A DNA stretch of 64,000 nt from CAWGMT01 sp963823675 (lineage in GTDB: Bacteria > Planctomycetota > Planctomycetia > Isosphaerales > Isosphaeraceae): NCBI GenBank assembly GCA_963823675.1, contig CAWGMT010000008.1:620001-684000 (forward strand), written 5' to 3'. Every line of letters begins with the position of its first letter. Position 1 is the stretch's first letter. The notes below the pieces were generated by a model. That model worked only from the letters and a program-made list of their open reading frames with translations. It searched no databases and was not told the DNA's origin. Below are positions 10,949-21,620 of the stretch, piece by piece. The translations under genes were made by a program, and so were the position numbers.

Positions 10949-13900
10949 TTAGATCGGTTCACCGTTGTCGGGCAACCCTGGCGGCGTGCCGTTGCCGTCG
11001 CCGTCGTGGCGGCCGGAAGTTTGAGACTCATCCTCAGCCCGCCGGGCAGCGGCGCCGGCGCCGCGCCGGTCGCTGAACCACTGGATTACCCAGTAAAACA
11101 CCGGGGTCAGGAAGATCCCGAACAGCGTCACTCCCAGCATCCCGCTGAAGACCGCCGTGCCCAGGGTCTGCCGCATTTCCGCACCCGCGCCCTGCGAGAT
11201 CATGAGGGGGACGACCCCCAGGATGAAAGCAAACGACGTCATCATGATCGGCCGCAGCCGAAGCTGGCAAGCCTCGAGCGTGGCCTCGGTGCGGTGCGTG
11301 CCGTCCTCGCGCCGCTTCTTGGCAAACTCGACGATCAAGATCGCATTCTTGCAGGCCAGGCCCACCAGGACGATGAAGCCAACCTGTGTAAAGATATTAA
11401 TATCCATGTGGGCGAGGTTCACGCCCAGAGTCGAGCATAAAAGGCACATGGGCACGACCAGGATGACGGCCAGGGGCAGCGACCAGCTTTCGTACTGCGC
11501 CGCCAGCACCAGGAACACGAGCACGACGGCCAGCGTGAAGGCGAACACGGCGGTGGCCCCGGTCTCGAGCTGCAGGTAAGCCAGCTCGGTCCACTGGCGG
11601 CGCATCGACTGCGGCAGGTGCTCCTCGACCAGCTTCTCCATTGCATCGATGGCCTGGCCGGAGCTGACTCCCGGGGCCGGAGTCAAATTGATGGTCGCCG
11701 CGGGATAGAGGTTGTACCTCGTGATCATCACGGGCCCCCTCCACTCGCGAAGCTGGGCGATGCTCGCGAGGGGGACCATGCCTCCGCGCTCGTTGCGAAC
11801 CCGCAGCCCCAGGAGGTCGCCGTTCTGGTTGCGGAAGTCGGAATCACCCTGCACGTTCACCTGCCAGGTCCGGCCGAATTTGTTGAAATCGTTGATGTAA
11901 AGCGAGCCGAGGTAGACTTGCAGCGTGTTGAAGAGCTCGGAGATCGAGACCCCCTCGAGCTTGGCCTTATCGCGGTCGATATCCAGGTAGAGCCAAGGCG
12001 TGTTGGCGCGGAAGCTGGTGAAGAGCCCACGGAGTGATTGAGCGGATCCGGACCCGGGCTTTTCCGAGCTCGTCACGATCGCGTTAGCGACGCCCTCGAT
12101 CGAGTCGTTGCCCAGGTCGCCGTGGTCCTCGACCACGATTTTGAAACCGCCGGCGGTCCCCAGACCGTCGACGGGGGGCGCCTCGAAGACGTTCACCAGG
12201 CCGCCCCTGACTTCTTCCTGAAGCCGGCTCTGGAGCTGCGAGGCGATGACCGGGCCGGAGAGCCCAAGGGCAGCGCGATGGTGAAACTCATCGAGCATGA
12301 CATACATCGCGCCGAAATTGGGGGCATTCGCATTCATCAAGATCGACGTGCCCGCGATCGCCAGGGTATGCGCGACACCCGGGCAGGTTCCTCGCGACGA
12401 CCTCGACCTGGCGCATCACCTGCTCGGTCCGCTCCAGCGACGACGAATCCGGCAACTGCACGTTGACCAGCAGATATCCCTTATCCTGGGCCGGAATGAA
12501 TCCGGTGGGCGTGCGGGTGAAGCCCCAGTAGGTGAGCCCGAGCAGCCCCCCGTACAGCAAAAGCACCAGGATGCTGATCCGCAGCAGGCCGCCGACGACC
12601 CGGGTGTAAACCACCGTCGCCGCGTCAAAACCTTTGTTGAAAAGGTAGAAGCACCATCCCATCAACCGATTGAGGACCGAGCTGACGAGCCATCCGATCA
12701 AGGCCCCAGCCAGAGCGCCGAGGACAGGCCCCGCCCAGGGCTCCAGCACGGGCGGCAAATCCTGGGGCAGCCGGGCGAGAACCCACGGGGAAAGGTAAGG
12801 TTCGATCCGGGTGTAGCCCGCCCAGCCGCCCAGGCCGACAAACGCCACCACGGGCAACGCCTGGTACACGCCCTTCTGCCGCGGGCGGAGCAAGAGAGCG
12901 GAGAGGGCCGGGCTCAAGGTCAGGGAGTTGAATGCCGAGATCACCGTCGAGGTTGCGATGGTCAGCGCGAACTGGCGATAGAACTGCCCGGTGATTCCCG
13001 AGATGAACGCGCACGGCACGAAGACCGCGGTAAGCACCAGCCCGACGGCGATCACCGGCGAGGAGACCTGGTTCATGGCCATGATGGTCGCCTCGCGCGG
13101 GGCCAGGCCGTGCTCGATGTGATGCTCCACCGCCTCCACCACCACGATCGCGTCGTCGACCACGATGCCGATGGCCAGCACCAGCCCGAAGAGGGTCAGG
13201 TTGTTGAGGCTGAAACCCAGCGCGGCCATGACGGCGAACGTCCCGACGATGGCCACGGGCACGGCGACGAGCGGAATCAACGCCGATCGCCAGTTCTGCA
13301 GGAAGAGCAAGACGACAAAGGCTACCAGGATCACGGCGTCGCGCAGGGTATTGAAGACCTCGTTGACCGACTCGACGATGAACGGGGTCGTATCGTAGGC
13401 GATGGTGTAATCCACGCCTTCGGGAAACCGGCCCTTGAGCTCTTCCATCTTGGCACGAACCAACTGAGCGGTCTTGAGCGCGTTGGAGCCGGGCCGTTGG
13501 TACACCGAGAGAGCCACCGTGGGGCGGCCGTCAAGTGTGCAGTCCTGGTCGTACCCCTGAGCGCCGAGCTCGATCGCGGGCCACGTCGCGCAGTCGCACC
13601 AGCCCTCCCTGTGCGTCGGTCTTCAAGATCATGTCGGCGAACTGCTCGGCGTCGCTCAGGCGCCCCAGGGCGGTGATCGTGAACTGGAATGCCTGTCCCA
13701 TGTCAACCGGCGGCTGGCCGAGCTGTCCGGCCGCGACCTGGATATTCTGCTGCGAGATCGCGGTGACCACGTCCGAGGAGGTCAGGCTCCGGAATGTCAT
13801 CTTCTCTGGGTCGAGCCAGATCCGCATGCTGTAATTGCGCTGGCCGATGTAGGTGATGTCGCCGACGCCGTCGAGCCGGGCGAGCACGTCACGAAGCTGG

Positions 13901-14384
13901 ATCGTGGCGTAATTGCTCAGGTAGAGGTTGTCGCGACTGTTATCGGGCGAGAACACGTTGACGATCATCAGGATGCTGGGCGACTTCTTCTTGACGGCGA
14001 CGCCCCGGCGCTTGACCAGCTCGGGCAGAATCGGCTCGGCCAGGGATTCGCGGTTCTGAACCAGCACCTGGGCCATGTTCAGATCGACGCCGTGCTTGAA
14101 GGTCACCGTCAGCGTGTAGGTGCCGTCGTTGGTGCATTGCGACGACATGTACATCATGTTCTCGACGCCGTTGACCTGCTGCTCGATCGGGGCGGCCACC
14201 GTGTCGGCCACCACCTGCGCATTGGCCCCCGGGTAGATAGGCCGAGACTTCGACCGTGGGCGGCGTGATCTCGGGATACTGGGCCAGGGGCAGCGTGGAG
14301 AGCGCGATCCCGCCCGCCAGGGTGATCGATGATCGACAGCACCGAGGCAAAGATCGGCCGGTCGATGAAGAAACCAGAAAACAC
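10949..14384 (-). CDS. RND efflux permease, HAE1 family (second copy, frameshifted)
   Basis: An AcrB-like inner-membrane proton/drug antiporter of about 1,140 residues. The N-terminus (FFIDRPIFASVLSI), ALSTLPLAQYPEITPPTVEV, NGVENMMYMSS and the TM4 proton-relay segment LAIGIVVDDAIVVVEAVEHH (paired Asp) are all present. So are the two TM bundles and the C-terminal ILIVEFAKKRREDG and PIMMTSFAFILGVVP segments. Between TM6 and the second porter half there is an extra hydrophobic stretch. Shifts occur near 14330, 14231 (extra G), 13578 (extra G) and 12385 (extra T). The GTG at 14384 is preceded by GAGGG. It lacks the inserted module found in its upstream paralogue and is last in the tetR-adaptor-RND-RND operon. 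Confidence 0.9.
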
Positions 14385-14572
14385 AGCGCCCTCACTTGAA
14401 CTGGCGTCGATCGAAGTCAAACGGATCCGCTTGGGACTTTGAGTCGGGCGATGCCGCAGCAGCCGTTGGGCTCACCTTCCAGCGCGACGGCCGCCACAAG
14501 TAGCTCAGAGTGATGATTCCCAGAGTGATTCCTCCGATGCGCCGCACGAGCGGCGAAGCAAAGAAGTGCGAC

Positions 14573-17500
14573 TCACTCAGCGATGTCGATCATGTAGAAG
14601 AAGACCGGCGTCAAGAGCACGCCGAAGATTGTCACTCCGATCATGCCGCTGAAGACGGCCATGCCCAGCGATTGCCGCATTTCGGCACCGGCGCCGTGGG
14701 CGACGAGAAGGGGAATCACCCCCAGGATGAAAGCCATCGAGGTCATGATGATCGGCCGCAGCCGCAGCCGGCACGATTCCAGCGTCGCCTCGCGGATCGG
14801 TTTCCCCGAACGGTGAATCACCTTGGCGAACTCGACGATCAAGATCGCGTTCTTGCTGGCCAGGCCGACGAGCACCACCAGGCCGATCTGGGTAAAGATG
14901 TTGATATCCATCTTGGCGATGTACACACCGACGAGCGCGCTCAAGATGCAGAGGGGAACCGACAGGATCACGGCCAGCGGCATCGACCAGCTCTCGAATT
15001 GCGCCGCCAGCATCAGGAAGACCATCACGACCGAGAAGGCAAAAACGATCATGGCCGTGTTGCCGGCCTCGAGCTCGAGGAATGCCAGCTCGGTCCACTC
15101 GTAGGCCATCGAGCGCGGCAATCCATTCTGAGGGTCGTCGGCCAGCTTCTCCATCACCTCGATGGCCCGGCCCGAGCTAACCCCCGGCTTGGCATTGCCG
15201 TTGATCGACGCCGCGGGATACATGTTGTAACGGGTCAAGACCAGCGGCCCATTGATTTCGTTCACCCTGGCCACGGCACCCAGCGGCACCATCATCCCGC
15301 TCGCATTTCGAACTGCGCAGCCGCCGGATGTCATCCTGCTGGTCCCGGTATTTTTGCTCCGCCTGGGCGATCACCTGCCACGTCCGGCCGAAAAGGTTGA
15401 AGTCGTTGACGTAGAGCGAGCCCAGGTAGACTTGCAACGTATCGAAGGCATCTTGAAGCTGAACTCCCTTGAGCATGCAGGCGCGGCGATCCACATCGAG
15501 ATAGATCTGCGGCACATTGGCGCGAAAAACCGATGTGTTCCCGGTGAGCTCCGGCTCCGAATTGGCGTGTTTCACCAGGTTTTCCGTTTGCCGCTGGAGT
15601 GCGCCGGGCCCCAGATCGCCCCGGTCCTCGATCATGATCATGTACCCGCCCGCCCGGCCCACGCCGCGCACCGGGGGAGGCCCGAAGACCGCGATCATGG
15701 CCTCGGGAATCTTCTTGCCAAACTCCTGGCGGAGCTTGTTCATGATCACTTCGTAGTATAGGTCGGGATCGCGCCTGAGCGCGAACGACTTGAGGGTGAT
15801 GAACATGGTGGCAAAATTGGAGCCGTAAGCGTTCAACAAGAGCGACTGGCCGGCGATCCCGACTGTCGCATTGATCCCGCTTTCTTCACCCACAATGGAA
15901 CCGACGGCCGTGATGACTCGGTCATGCTCGCTTTCGGTAAGCTCGTGCGGAGGCCACAAGCCCAGGAGTTGTTTCCTGAGAACTTCGATTTCCGGGGCTT
16001 TCTTCGTCAGTGTCTTCTCGTCGGCGTCCACGACCAACTTGCCGGCAGCGTCGAACGTGCGGAAATGGAGTCGATCGCCCAGGGCGGCGACGATCATCAC
16101 GTCCTCGCCGTCGGCCGGGATCTCACTCGCGTCGTGGAGCGCGGACATCAATTTCAGGTCACGCATGGTGCTGTGGCAGATCCGGTTGACCTTGCTGATG
16201 ACTTTCTTGGTCCGCTCGAGTGCCGCCGAGTCGGGCAACTGGATGTTGACCAGCATGTAGCCCATGTCCTGGGACGGGATAAAGCCCCGGGGAACACCCG
16301 TGAATTCCACGATCCACTTGACCGCGGCGTTGTCCTTCACCAACCGAGCCGCCGACTGTAGCCAGGCCGGTTGCTCCTCGGGTTTGAATTCGTGGAAGGA
16401 CTGGCGCAGATCCTTGGGAAACCCGCCATAACCGAATGAGGTCAGCCCGAGCATCCCGGCATAGACTAACAGCACCAGTACCGAGACACGCAACATGCCC
16501 CCCACGGCGCGGGCATACCCATTGGCAGTGGCCGTGAACCCGCGGTTGAAGAGGCCGAAGAAGATGCCGAGAACGCGGTTGAGCGGCCGGCTCAAGGCCC
16601 AGCCCAGGAGCCCTCCCAGAATCACCCCGGCCCCTTCAGCGGCTCGCTGCGGCGCGAGACCGAAAGCCTGGGCCGTGCCGCAGAAGAACGTCGCGACCGA
16701 GGTATCGGCAAGATATGCCGAGCTCCCTTCTTGGTCGAGCAGGGTGCCCGGCAGCCACATATATCCCGCCAGGCAACCGAGGAACAGGAATGCGACCCGG
16801 GGCAAGGTTTCATAAACTCCCGGGCGGCGCGGACGCAGCAGCATGGCCGCCAGCGCCGGGCTCAAGGTCAACGAGTTGAAGGTCGACAGGATCGTCGACG
16901 ACGCGATGGTCAGGGCAAATTGGCGGAAAAATTGACCGGTGATTCCCGAGATGAAGGCACAGGGGATGAACACGGCCGACAGGACCATCCCCACCGCGAT
17001 CACGGGGGCCGAAACTTCGCTCATCGCCTTGATCGTGGCGTCTCTGGGGGCCAGACCGCGCTCGATGTGGTGCTCCACGCACTCGACCACCACGATCGCG
17101 TCGTCCACCACGATGCCGATCGCCAGCACCAGGCCGAAAAGCGTCAGGTTATTGAGACTGAAGCCCATCGCCAGCATCACCGCGAAGGTGCCGACGATGC
17201 CGACCGGCACGGCCACCAGGGGAATCAAGGCCGACCGCCAGTTCTGCAAGAAGAGGAGGACCACGAGCGCAACCAGCGCCACCGAATCGAACAGCGTCTT
17301 GAAGACCTCCTCGATCGACTCCTGGATGAACGGCGTCGTGTCGTAGCGGATGATATAGTCGAGGCCTTCGGGGAAGTCTTTCTTGAGGTCTTCGATCTTG
17401 GCGCGGACAACCTTGGCCGTGGCCAGGGCATTGGCGTCGGGCAACTGGAAGATGCCCAGGTTGGCGACGGGCTTGCCGTCGACCTCGCTGGAGATGTCTT

Positions 17501-18330
17501 GATTCTTGGCCCCCAGCTCGACACGGCCGATGTCCCGGATCCTGACCACGCGGCCGTCGCGCGATGTTTTGACGATGATCCCGGCAAACTGCTCGGGATG
17601 CACCAGCCGCCCCAGCGTGCTCAAGGTAACCTGGGTCTGCTGCCCCGGCCGCATCGGCGACTGGCCGACCTGGCCGGCGGCGACTTGCAGGTTTTGCTCG
17701 CGGAGGGCGCGAACGACGTCGCCGGCCGTCATGTTCAGCGCCGCCAGCTTGTCGGGATCGATCCAGATCCGCATGCTGTAGTCGCGCTGGCCGAACATGG
17801 TCACATCGCTGATGCCGGGCAGCCGCGCCAGCTCGTCGCGAACATGAAGATAGGCGTAGTTGCTCAGATAAAGCTGATCGAAACGGTCATCCGGCGAGTA
17901 GATCCCGATGGCCAGGAGGATGTCGGGAGACCGCTTCTTGGTGGTGACGCCGGTCGCCTTGATGACGTCGGGCAAGAGCGGGTTCGCCAGGGAAACCCGG
18001 TTCTGCACCAGGACCTGGGCGAGGTTCATATCGATGCCGTGCTTGAATGTCACGGTGAGGGTGTAGTTGCCGTCGTTGGTGCACGCCGACGACATGTACA
18101 TCATGTTCTCGACGCCGTTGACCTGCTGCTCGATCGGGGCGGCCACGGTCTGGGCGACCACCTCGGCGCTGGCGCCGGGATACTGGCAGGTCACCGATCA
18201 CGGTGGGAGGCGCGATGGGCGGATACATCGCGATGGGCAAGTTCCAGAGCGCGATCCCGCCGGCCAGCGTGATCGCGATGGAGAGAACGGTCGCAAAGAT
18301 GGGGCGGTCGATGAAGAAGCGGCAGAACAC
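14573..18330 (-). CDS. RND efflux permease, HAE1 family (first copy, with inserted module)
   Basis: An AcrB-like permease of about 1,250 residues, longer than usual for the family. The start MFCRFFIDRPIFATVLSIA, the NGVENMMYMSSACTNDG loop, TM4 LAIGIVVDDAIVVVECVEHH and the C-terminal LLVAHGAGAEMRQSLG are diagnostic. Single-base shifts lie near 18197 (extra G after PPTV) and 15319 (extra A before VRNASG). The extra length has two sources: a hydrophobic insert after TM6, and a soluble module of ~95 residues at 15880-16165 inserted between NRICHST and INATVGIAGQS. The other permease has a continuous NLPGVAHTLAIAGTS at that place. It follows the adaptor gene by 41 bases. Pump substrates cannot be read from sequence. 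Confidence 0.92.
15880..16165 (-). repeat. In-frame insertion module, copy A (inside RND permease)
   Basis: This segment encodes about 95 residues, from DLKLMSALHDASEIP through LHFRTFDAAGKLVVD, EKTLTKKAPEIEVLRKQ and LWPPHELTESEHDRVITAV to SIVGEESG. It is absent from the neighbouring RND paralogue at the same alignment point. By hand alignment about half of its residues match copy B in the adaptor gene. It is soluble and mixed in predicted structure, with a charged helical middle. Boundaries are estimated to within a few codons. Confidence 0.75.
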
Positions 18331-18371
18331 GGCCGTTGCTCTCGATCGAATCCTGGGAAAAAAACGAGCGC

Positions 18372-20166
18372 TTAGTGGGAGGCTCCGGGGGCGAGGGAGG
18401 AGCGTTGCGGCTGGCGCGTCGGCGAGGCCCCCGCGGGCACAGGCGACGGGTTGGCAATCTCGTCACGGCGGCGCACCTGCCCGATCTGGCGTCCCGACTG
18501 CGGCAGCCGCGTGGCATTTCCCCTCACGCCCGCAGGCGTGGCACTCACACGCGCGATATCGGGCTTATTGCCCGGTTGCAGCGCGGCGGCCACCGGGCCG
18601 GCTTTCGCCCGGGGTGGACCACTGCCGGGAGTAGCCAGCAAATCGGGCTCCGCGGGTTGGTACTTGACCACAATCCCCGGAATGAGCTTCTGCATTCCTT
18701 CGATGACAACCAGGTCGTCGGGTTCGATGCCCTCCTTGATCTCCAGGTACCCATCACGCGCCACACCAGCGTTCACGTAACGGGGCACCGCGATGCAACT
18801 GGCGGTTGCGTCAATCGGAGCAGCAGCCAGGCGAGAGGCGGCGCTCGGGGTCATGTCCTTCCTCTTCAAGAACGCGGGGCGCCCGACGATTGATGCGACC
18901 GCGGTGACGAACCGGATCTTCTCGATGCCAGTAAGCTCTATCGTCTTCTTGCCAGGAAGCTCGCGGCCAGGCACCAGGTCCTTGCGCTGCTTTCTCAGGT
19001 CGTCGATCTCTTGTGCTCTTGCCGTGAGCCTCTTTTCGTTCGTGTCCACCACCGGCCTGCCCGCGCTGTCGAAGCAGCGGAAGTGAAGCACATTGTTCAC
19101 CTCCGCCACGACGAACAGGTTTTTGCCGCTGGCAGGAATGGCGCTCGCGTCTTTCAAGGGCGCCATCCATTGCAGGTCATAACCCAGCAACCAGACCTTC
19201 TTGCGGTCCTGGTCCCGCTCCAGGGCCTGCTCCCGGATCATGACTGCGGGGTGATCGTCTCCGATCGGGAGCCGTACCCTCACGAACAAGCCGGGAGCGA
19301 TGAAGTGATCAACGTTGCGCAGCCTGGCCCGGAATTGCAGCGTGCCAGTGCTGGCGTCCACCTGGTTGTCGGTGAAATCGATGGTGCCCTCGTGGGTGCG
19401 CGTCCTTTTTCTCGTCTTCGTCGGACAGAAAGATCCGGACGGGCACGTCGTGTTCTGACTCGTTCCTGGCCCTCCTCTGCTGAATCAGCCGCCGGATCTT
19501 GAGCATGGTCGAATCGGCGGGATCGAAATAGACATAAAGCGGATCCAGACTGACAATATTGGTCAGGATGGTCTCGTCGGCCTTGACCAGGTTGCCGGGG
19601 TTGACCAATCGCCGGCTCAGAAGCCCCGAGCAAGGAGACCGAACCTCGGTCCATTCCATGTTGAGCTGGGCGAGATTGAGATTGGCCTTGGCCACCTCGA
19701 GCTGGGCCGCGGTCTCCTTGTAATCGGCCTCATACTGGTCATATTCCTCGGGGCTCACCGACCCGCGCGTGAGCAGGTTCTTGGCCCGGTTGTACGATCT
19801 CTCCAGCCGGCGCAGGTGGGCCTCGAGCTGGTCGACTGTCCCCTTGGCCCGGTCGCGGTCGGCCATGAACGGTCGAGCGTCGATTTCGAAGAGCTTGGCA
19901 TCCTTCTCCACATACGTGCCATCCTTGAAATAAGAATTGGTCATGTATCCGGAGACGCGAGCCCGCACCGAGACCTTGACAATGGCGTCAGTCCGCCCGG
20001 GAAGGTCCTCATAGTCCTTGACATCGCGGGTGATCGGCGCCTCGTAACGCACGTCCGGAGGCGGCGGCTGCGACTTGGGCTGCGCCTGCTGGCACCCGCT
20101 TGCCGCCGCGCACGCCCAGGACGGGACCAGTAAAACCATCAACCAGCGCCGATTCATGCGTATCAT
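18372..20166 (-). CDS. RND periplasmic adaptor lipoprotein (with inserted module, frameshifted)
   Basis: A membrane fusion protein that couples RND permeases to an outer-membrane channel. The N-terminus has a signal peptide ending in a lipobox-like ASGC, so it is probably a lipoprotein. It is followed by the lipoyl half (VSVRARVSGYMTNSYFKDG), an alpha-hairpin rich in charged heptads (about residues 95-170), the second lipoyl half (VRSPCSGLLSRRLVNPG) and a beta-barrel (LYVYFDPADSTML). An extra C near 19402 shifts the frame before THEGTIDFTDNQVDASTGTL. In the C-terminal domain about 100 foreign residues (18881-19178) separate VWLLGYDLQW from the normal ending, here YVNAGVARDGYLEIKEG. I chose the ATG at 20166 after GGGGAGG. 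It is second gene of the operon. Confidence 0.9.
18881..19178 (-). repeat. In-frame insertion module, copy B (inside adaptor)
   Basis: This segment encodes about 100 residues, from DLQWMAPLKDASAIPASG through LHFRCFDSAGRPVVD, EKRLTARAQEIDDLRKQ and IELTGIEKIRFVTAVASIVG. It interrupts the AcrA-type C-terminal domain between strands that are adjacent in ordinary family members. A further ~30 residues rich in Ala/Ser follow before the normal fold resumes. Compared with copy A it has a short extra loop (GRELPGKK) in place of WPPH. Confidence 0.75.
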
Positions 20167-20180
20167 TGCCTCCCCGAAGC

Positions 20181-20888
20181 TCAAAGGTCCCGATTCCGAG
20201 TTGCCGCTGGTTCGCACGCGCAGGCGCAGGACGAATCGAGCGCCGCGGCCATGCGCCGCTTTTTTTCGGATTCGGTCAAGATGCCGCTGAAGATGACGTC
20301 GAGGATCTCCCTGGCCTGGATGTCCGAAGGCTTGGGTTGTCCATTGAAGAAGTTAGTGACCATGATTCCGTAGACGACGTTGCTGACCACATTGGTAATC
20401 TGCTCGACCGGTATGTCCCGGACGCGCCCCTCGGCGATCAAGTTGCGGTAGTTCTGCCGCCACCGCTCGATCACTCGCTCGCGATGCTCGAAGTAGGTCG
20501 GCCGCCGGCGATCCTTGAAGTGGGCCCGCTCCTGGATCAAGAGCTCGACGTAGGGTGGATGCTCGGCGAAGAACGCCAGGAAAGTCGTAATTCCCAGCGT
20601 GATCTTCTCGAGCCCGTCGTCGGTCCCCGCGACGTTGGCGTCGATTCGTTCCTGCATCTTCCACATCACCCGATCGGCCGCCGCCAAGAACAAGTCTCGC
20701 TTGCTGGGAAAGTGCCGGTATATCGTTCCCTTGCCAACCCCCAGCCGCTCCGCCAGAGCCTGCGTGACCGCGTCGGAGAAACCATGCTCGGCAAACAAAA
20801 GGGTCGCCGTCTCCAAGATCTCCTCTCGCCGCGCCAGGTTCGCTTCCTCGGAACACCGCTTCGACTTCTTCACCCCCACATCGCTCAT
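20181..20888 (-). CDS. TetR/AcrR-family transcriptional repressor
   Basis: This 235-residue one-component regulator has a classic TetR N-terminal domain: REEILETATLLFAEHGFSDAVTQALAERLGVGKGTIYRHFPSKRDLF in pieces, with the GxGTIYRHF recognition helix at about residues 45-55. The rest is an alpha-helical ligand-binding and dimer domain. I chose the ATG at 20888, beginning MSDVGVKKSK, because GAGGGG precedes it and because the longer ORF would run across the promoter and operator at 20900-20954. It is the first gene of the efflux operon, 14 bases before the adaptor. It most likely represses itself and the pump genes through the palindrome just upstream and is released by a pump substrate. Confidence 0.93.
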   Translation of the reverse strand: MSDVGVKKSKRCSEEANLARREEILETATLLFAEHGFSDAVTQALAERLGVGKGTIYRHFPSKRDLFLAAADRVMWKMQERIDANVAGTDDGLEKITLGITTFLAFFAEHPPYVELLIQERAHFKDRRRPTYFEHRERVIERWRQNYRNLIAEGRVRDIPVEQITNVVSNVVYGIMVTNFFNGQPKPSDIQAREILDVIFSGILTESEKKRRMAAALDSSCACACEPAATRNRDL

Positions 20889-20899
20889 GAGCCCCTCGC

Positions 20900-20931
20900 A
20901 AAATGCGGACTGACTGGTCAGTCCACATTTT
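20900..20931 (-). promoter_or_regulatory. Palindromic TetR-type operator
   Basis: GGACTGAC and GTCAGTCC form perfect 8-bp arms around a TG centre. Flanking AAAATG/CATTTT arms extend the symmetry over 32 bp. It lies 12 bases upstream of the tetR start and overlaps the -10 element. The ACTGAC(N2)GTCAGT core fits operators known for TetR/AcrR repressors. Binding by the adjacent regulator is inferred from position and symmetry. Confidence 0.8.
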
Positions 20932-20954
20932 AGTTGAGTTGCTATCCGGGTCAA
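20927..20954 (-). promoter_or_regulatory. Sigma-70-like promoter of the tetR-efflux operon
   Basis: On the minus strand TTGACC (20949-20954) and TAAAAT (20927-20932) are separated by 16 bases. This is a good match to -35/-10 consensus. The -10 box overlaps the outer arm of the operator, so a bound repressor would block polymerase directly. Confidence 0.65.
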
Positions 20955-21064
20955 TGGTCATGGCTGGCGATTTTTCCGAGAAACGTGGTGAGCGAATTCG
21001 TTGGCTTTGTGTGAGCGATCACCTCCGGGCACCGGCCTGCTTCAATTGCGGGTAACACCTCCGG

Positions 21065-21127
21065 CATACTAGCCCGAAGCGCAAGCGAGTGTATCCGGAA
21101 CCCTCGCTTGCGCTTCGGGCTAGTATG
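21065..21127. repeat. 25-bp perfect inverted repeat (planctomycete CCCGAAGCG type)
   Basis: Two perfect 25-base arms (21065-21089 and 21103-21127) surround a 13-base loop. Each arm contains the core CTAGCCCGAAGCGCAAGCG. This core is familiar from dispersed palindromes in planctomycete genomes. It lies in non-coding DNA well past the tetR start, so it is not a terminator of that operon. A REP-like element or its remnant is most likely. Confidence 0.75.
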
Positions 21128-21566
21128 GCCGCCCGGACGAGTAGGCAGAGTGTTACCCAAACAACCGCGCGCTTGAACCAGGCCCGGGAACGGAACACGC
21201 GCGATCGGTGGATTGTGCTGAAGGCGACGCTCATGCCGTCCGCGCCAGGTTGGGGACCTAAACAGCGCAGCTCGTTAATCGGCCATCCGCGGCAACTCGG
21301 GCAACTTCCCGCGGCGTGCTGCGCGCCCCTGGCTGCGCGACCTCGCTTGTCAAGTGGCGAACCAGCGCCGGGATTTGCTCTAACTTGAATCGGATCTTAT
21401 GCTTCCACGATGCTCGTGGATTCAGCGAAATTGGCTTCGTTCGGCGCATTTTGCCGATTTCGCCCGTCCAGCTCAGCTTCTCGGCGTGCTTCTCCACGAT
21501 GTCTGGACAGTTCAGAGGTACATCCACTCGTGCATAGAAGGCTGTCATGCCCGAGACATACCGGGC

Positions 21567-21620
21567 ACATACTTGGCATAGTGGGCACGCTACTGCGCGT
21601 GCCAGGTATGCCAAGTATGT
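21567..21620. repeat. 54-bp hairpin repeat
   Basis: ACATACTTGGCATA (21567-21580) is perfectly inverted at 21607-21620. A second inner stem, GGCACGC/GCGTGCC, lies within it, giving a long imperfect hairpin. The upstream 'ataccgggcacatactt' partly repeats the same words. It is non-coding and looks like a REP-type element unrelated in sequence to the one at 21065. Confidence 0.6.

Noticed and set aside
12297..13676. A 459-residue plus-strand ORF antisense to the second RND permease
   Set aside because: Same reason: a shadow of a conserved RND gene.
16731..18272. A 513-residue plus-strand ORF antisense to the RND permease
   Set aside because: Its His/Asp/Arg-rich translation is the typical mirror of membrane-protein codons; the permease on the minus strand is unambiguous.
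21065..21127. Possible rho-independent terminator
   Set aside because: There is no T-run on either side and no gene end nearby; it lies upstream, not downstream, of the efflux operon.
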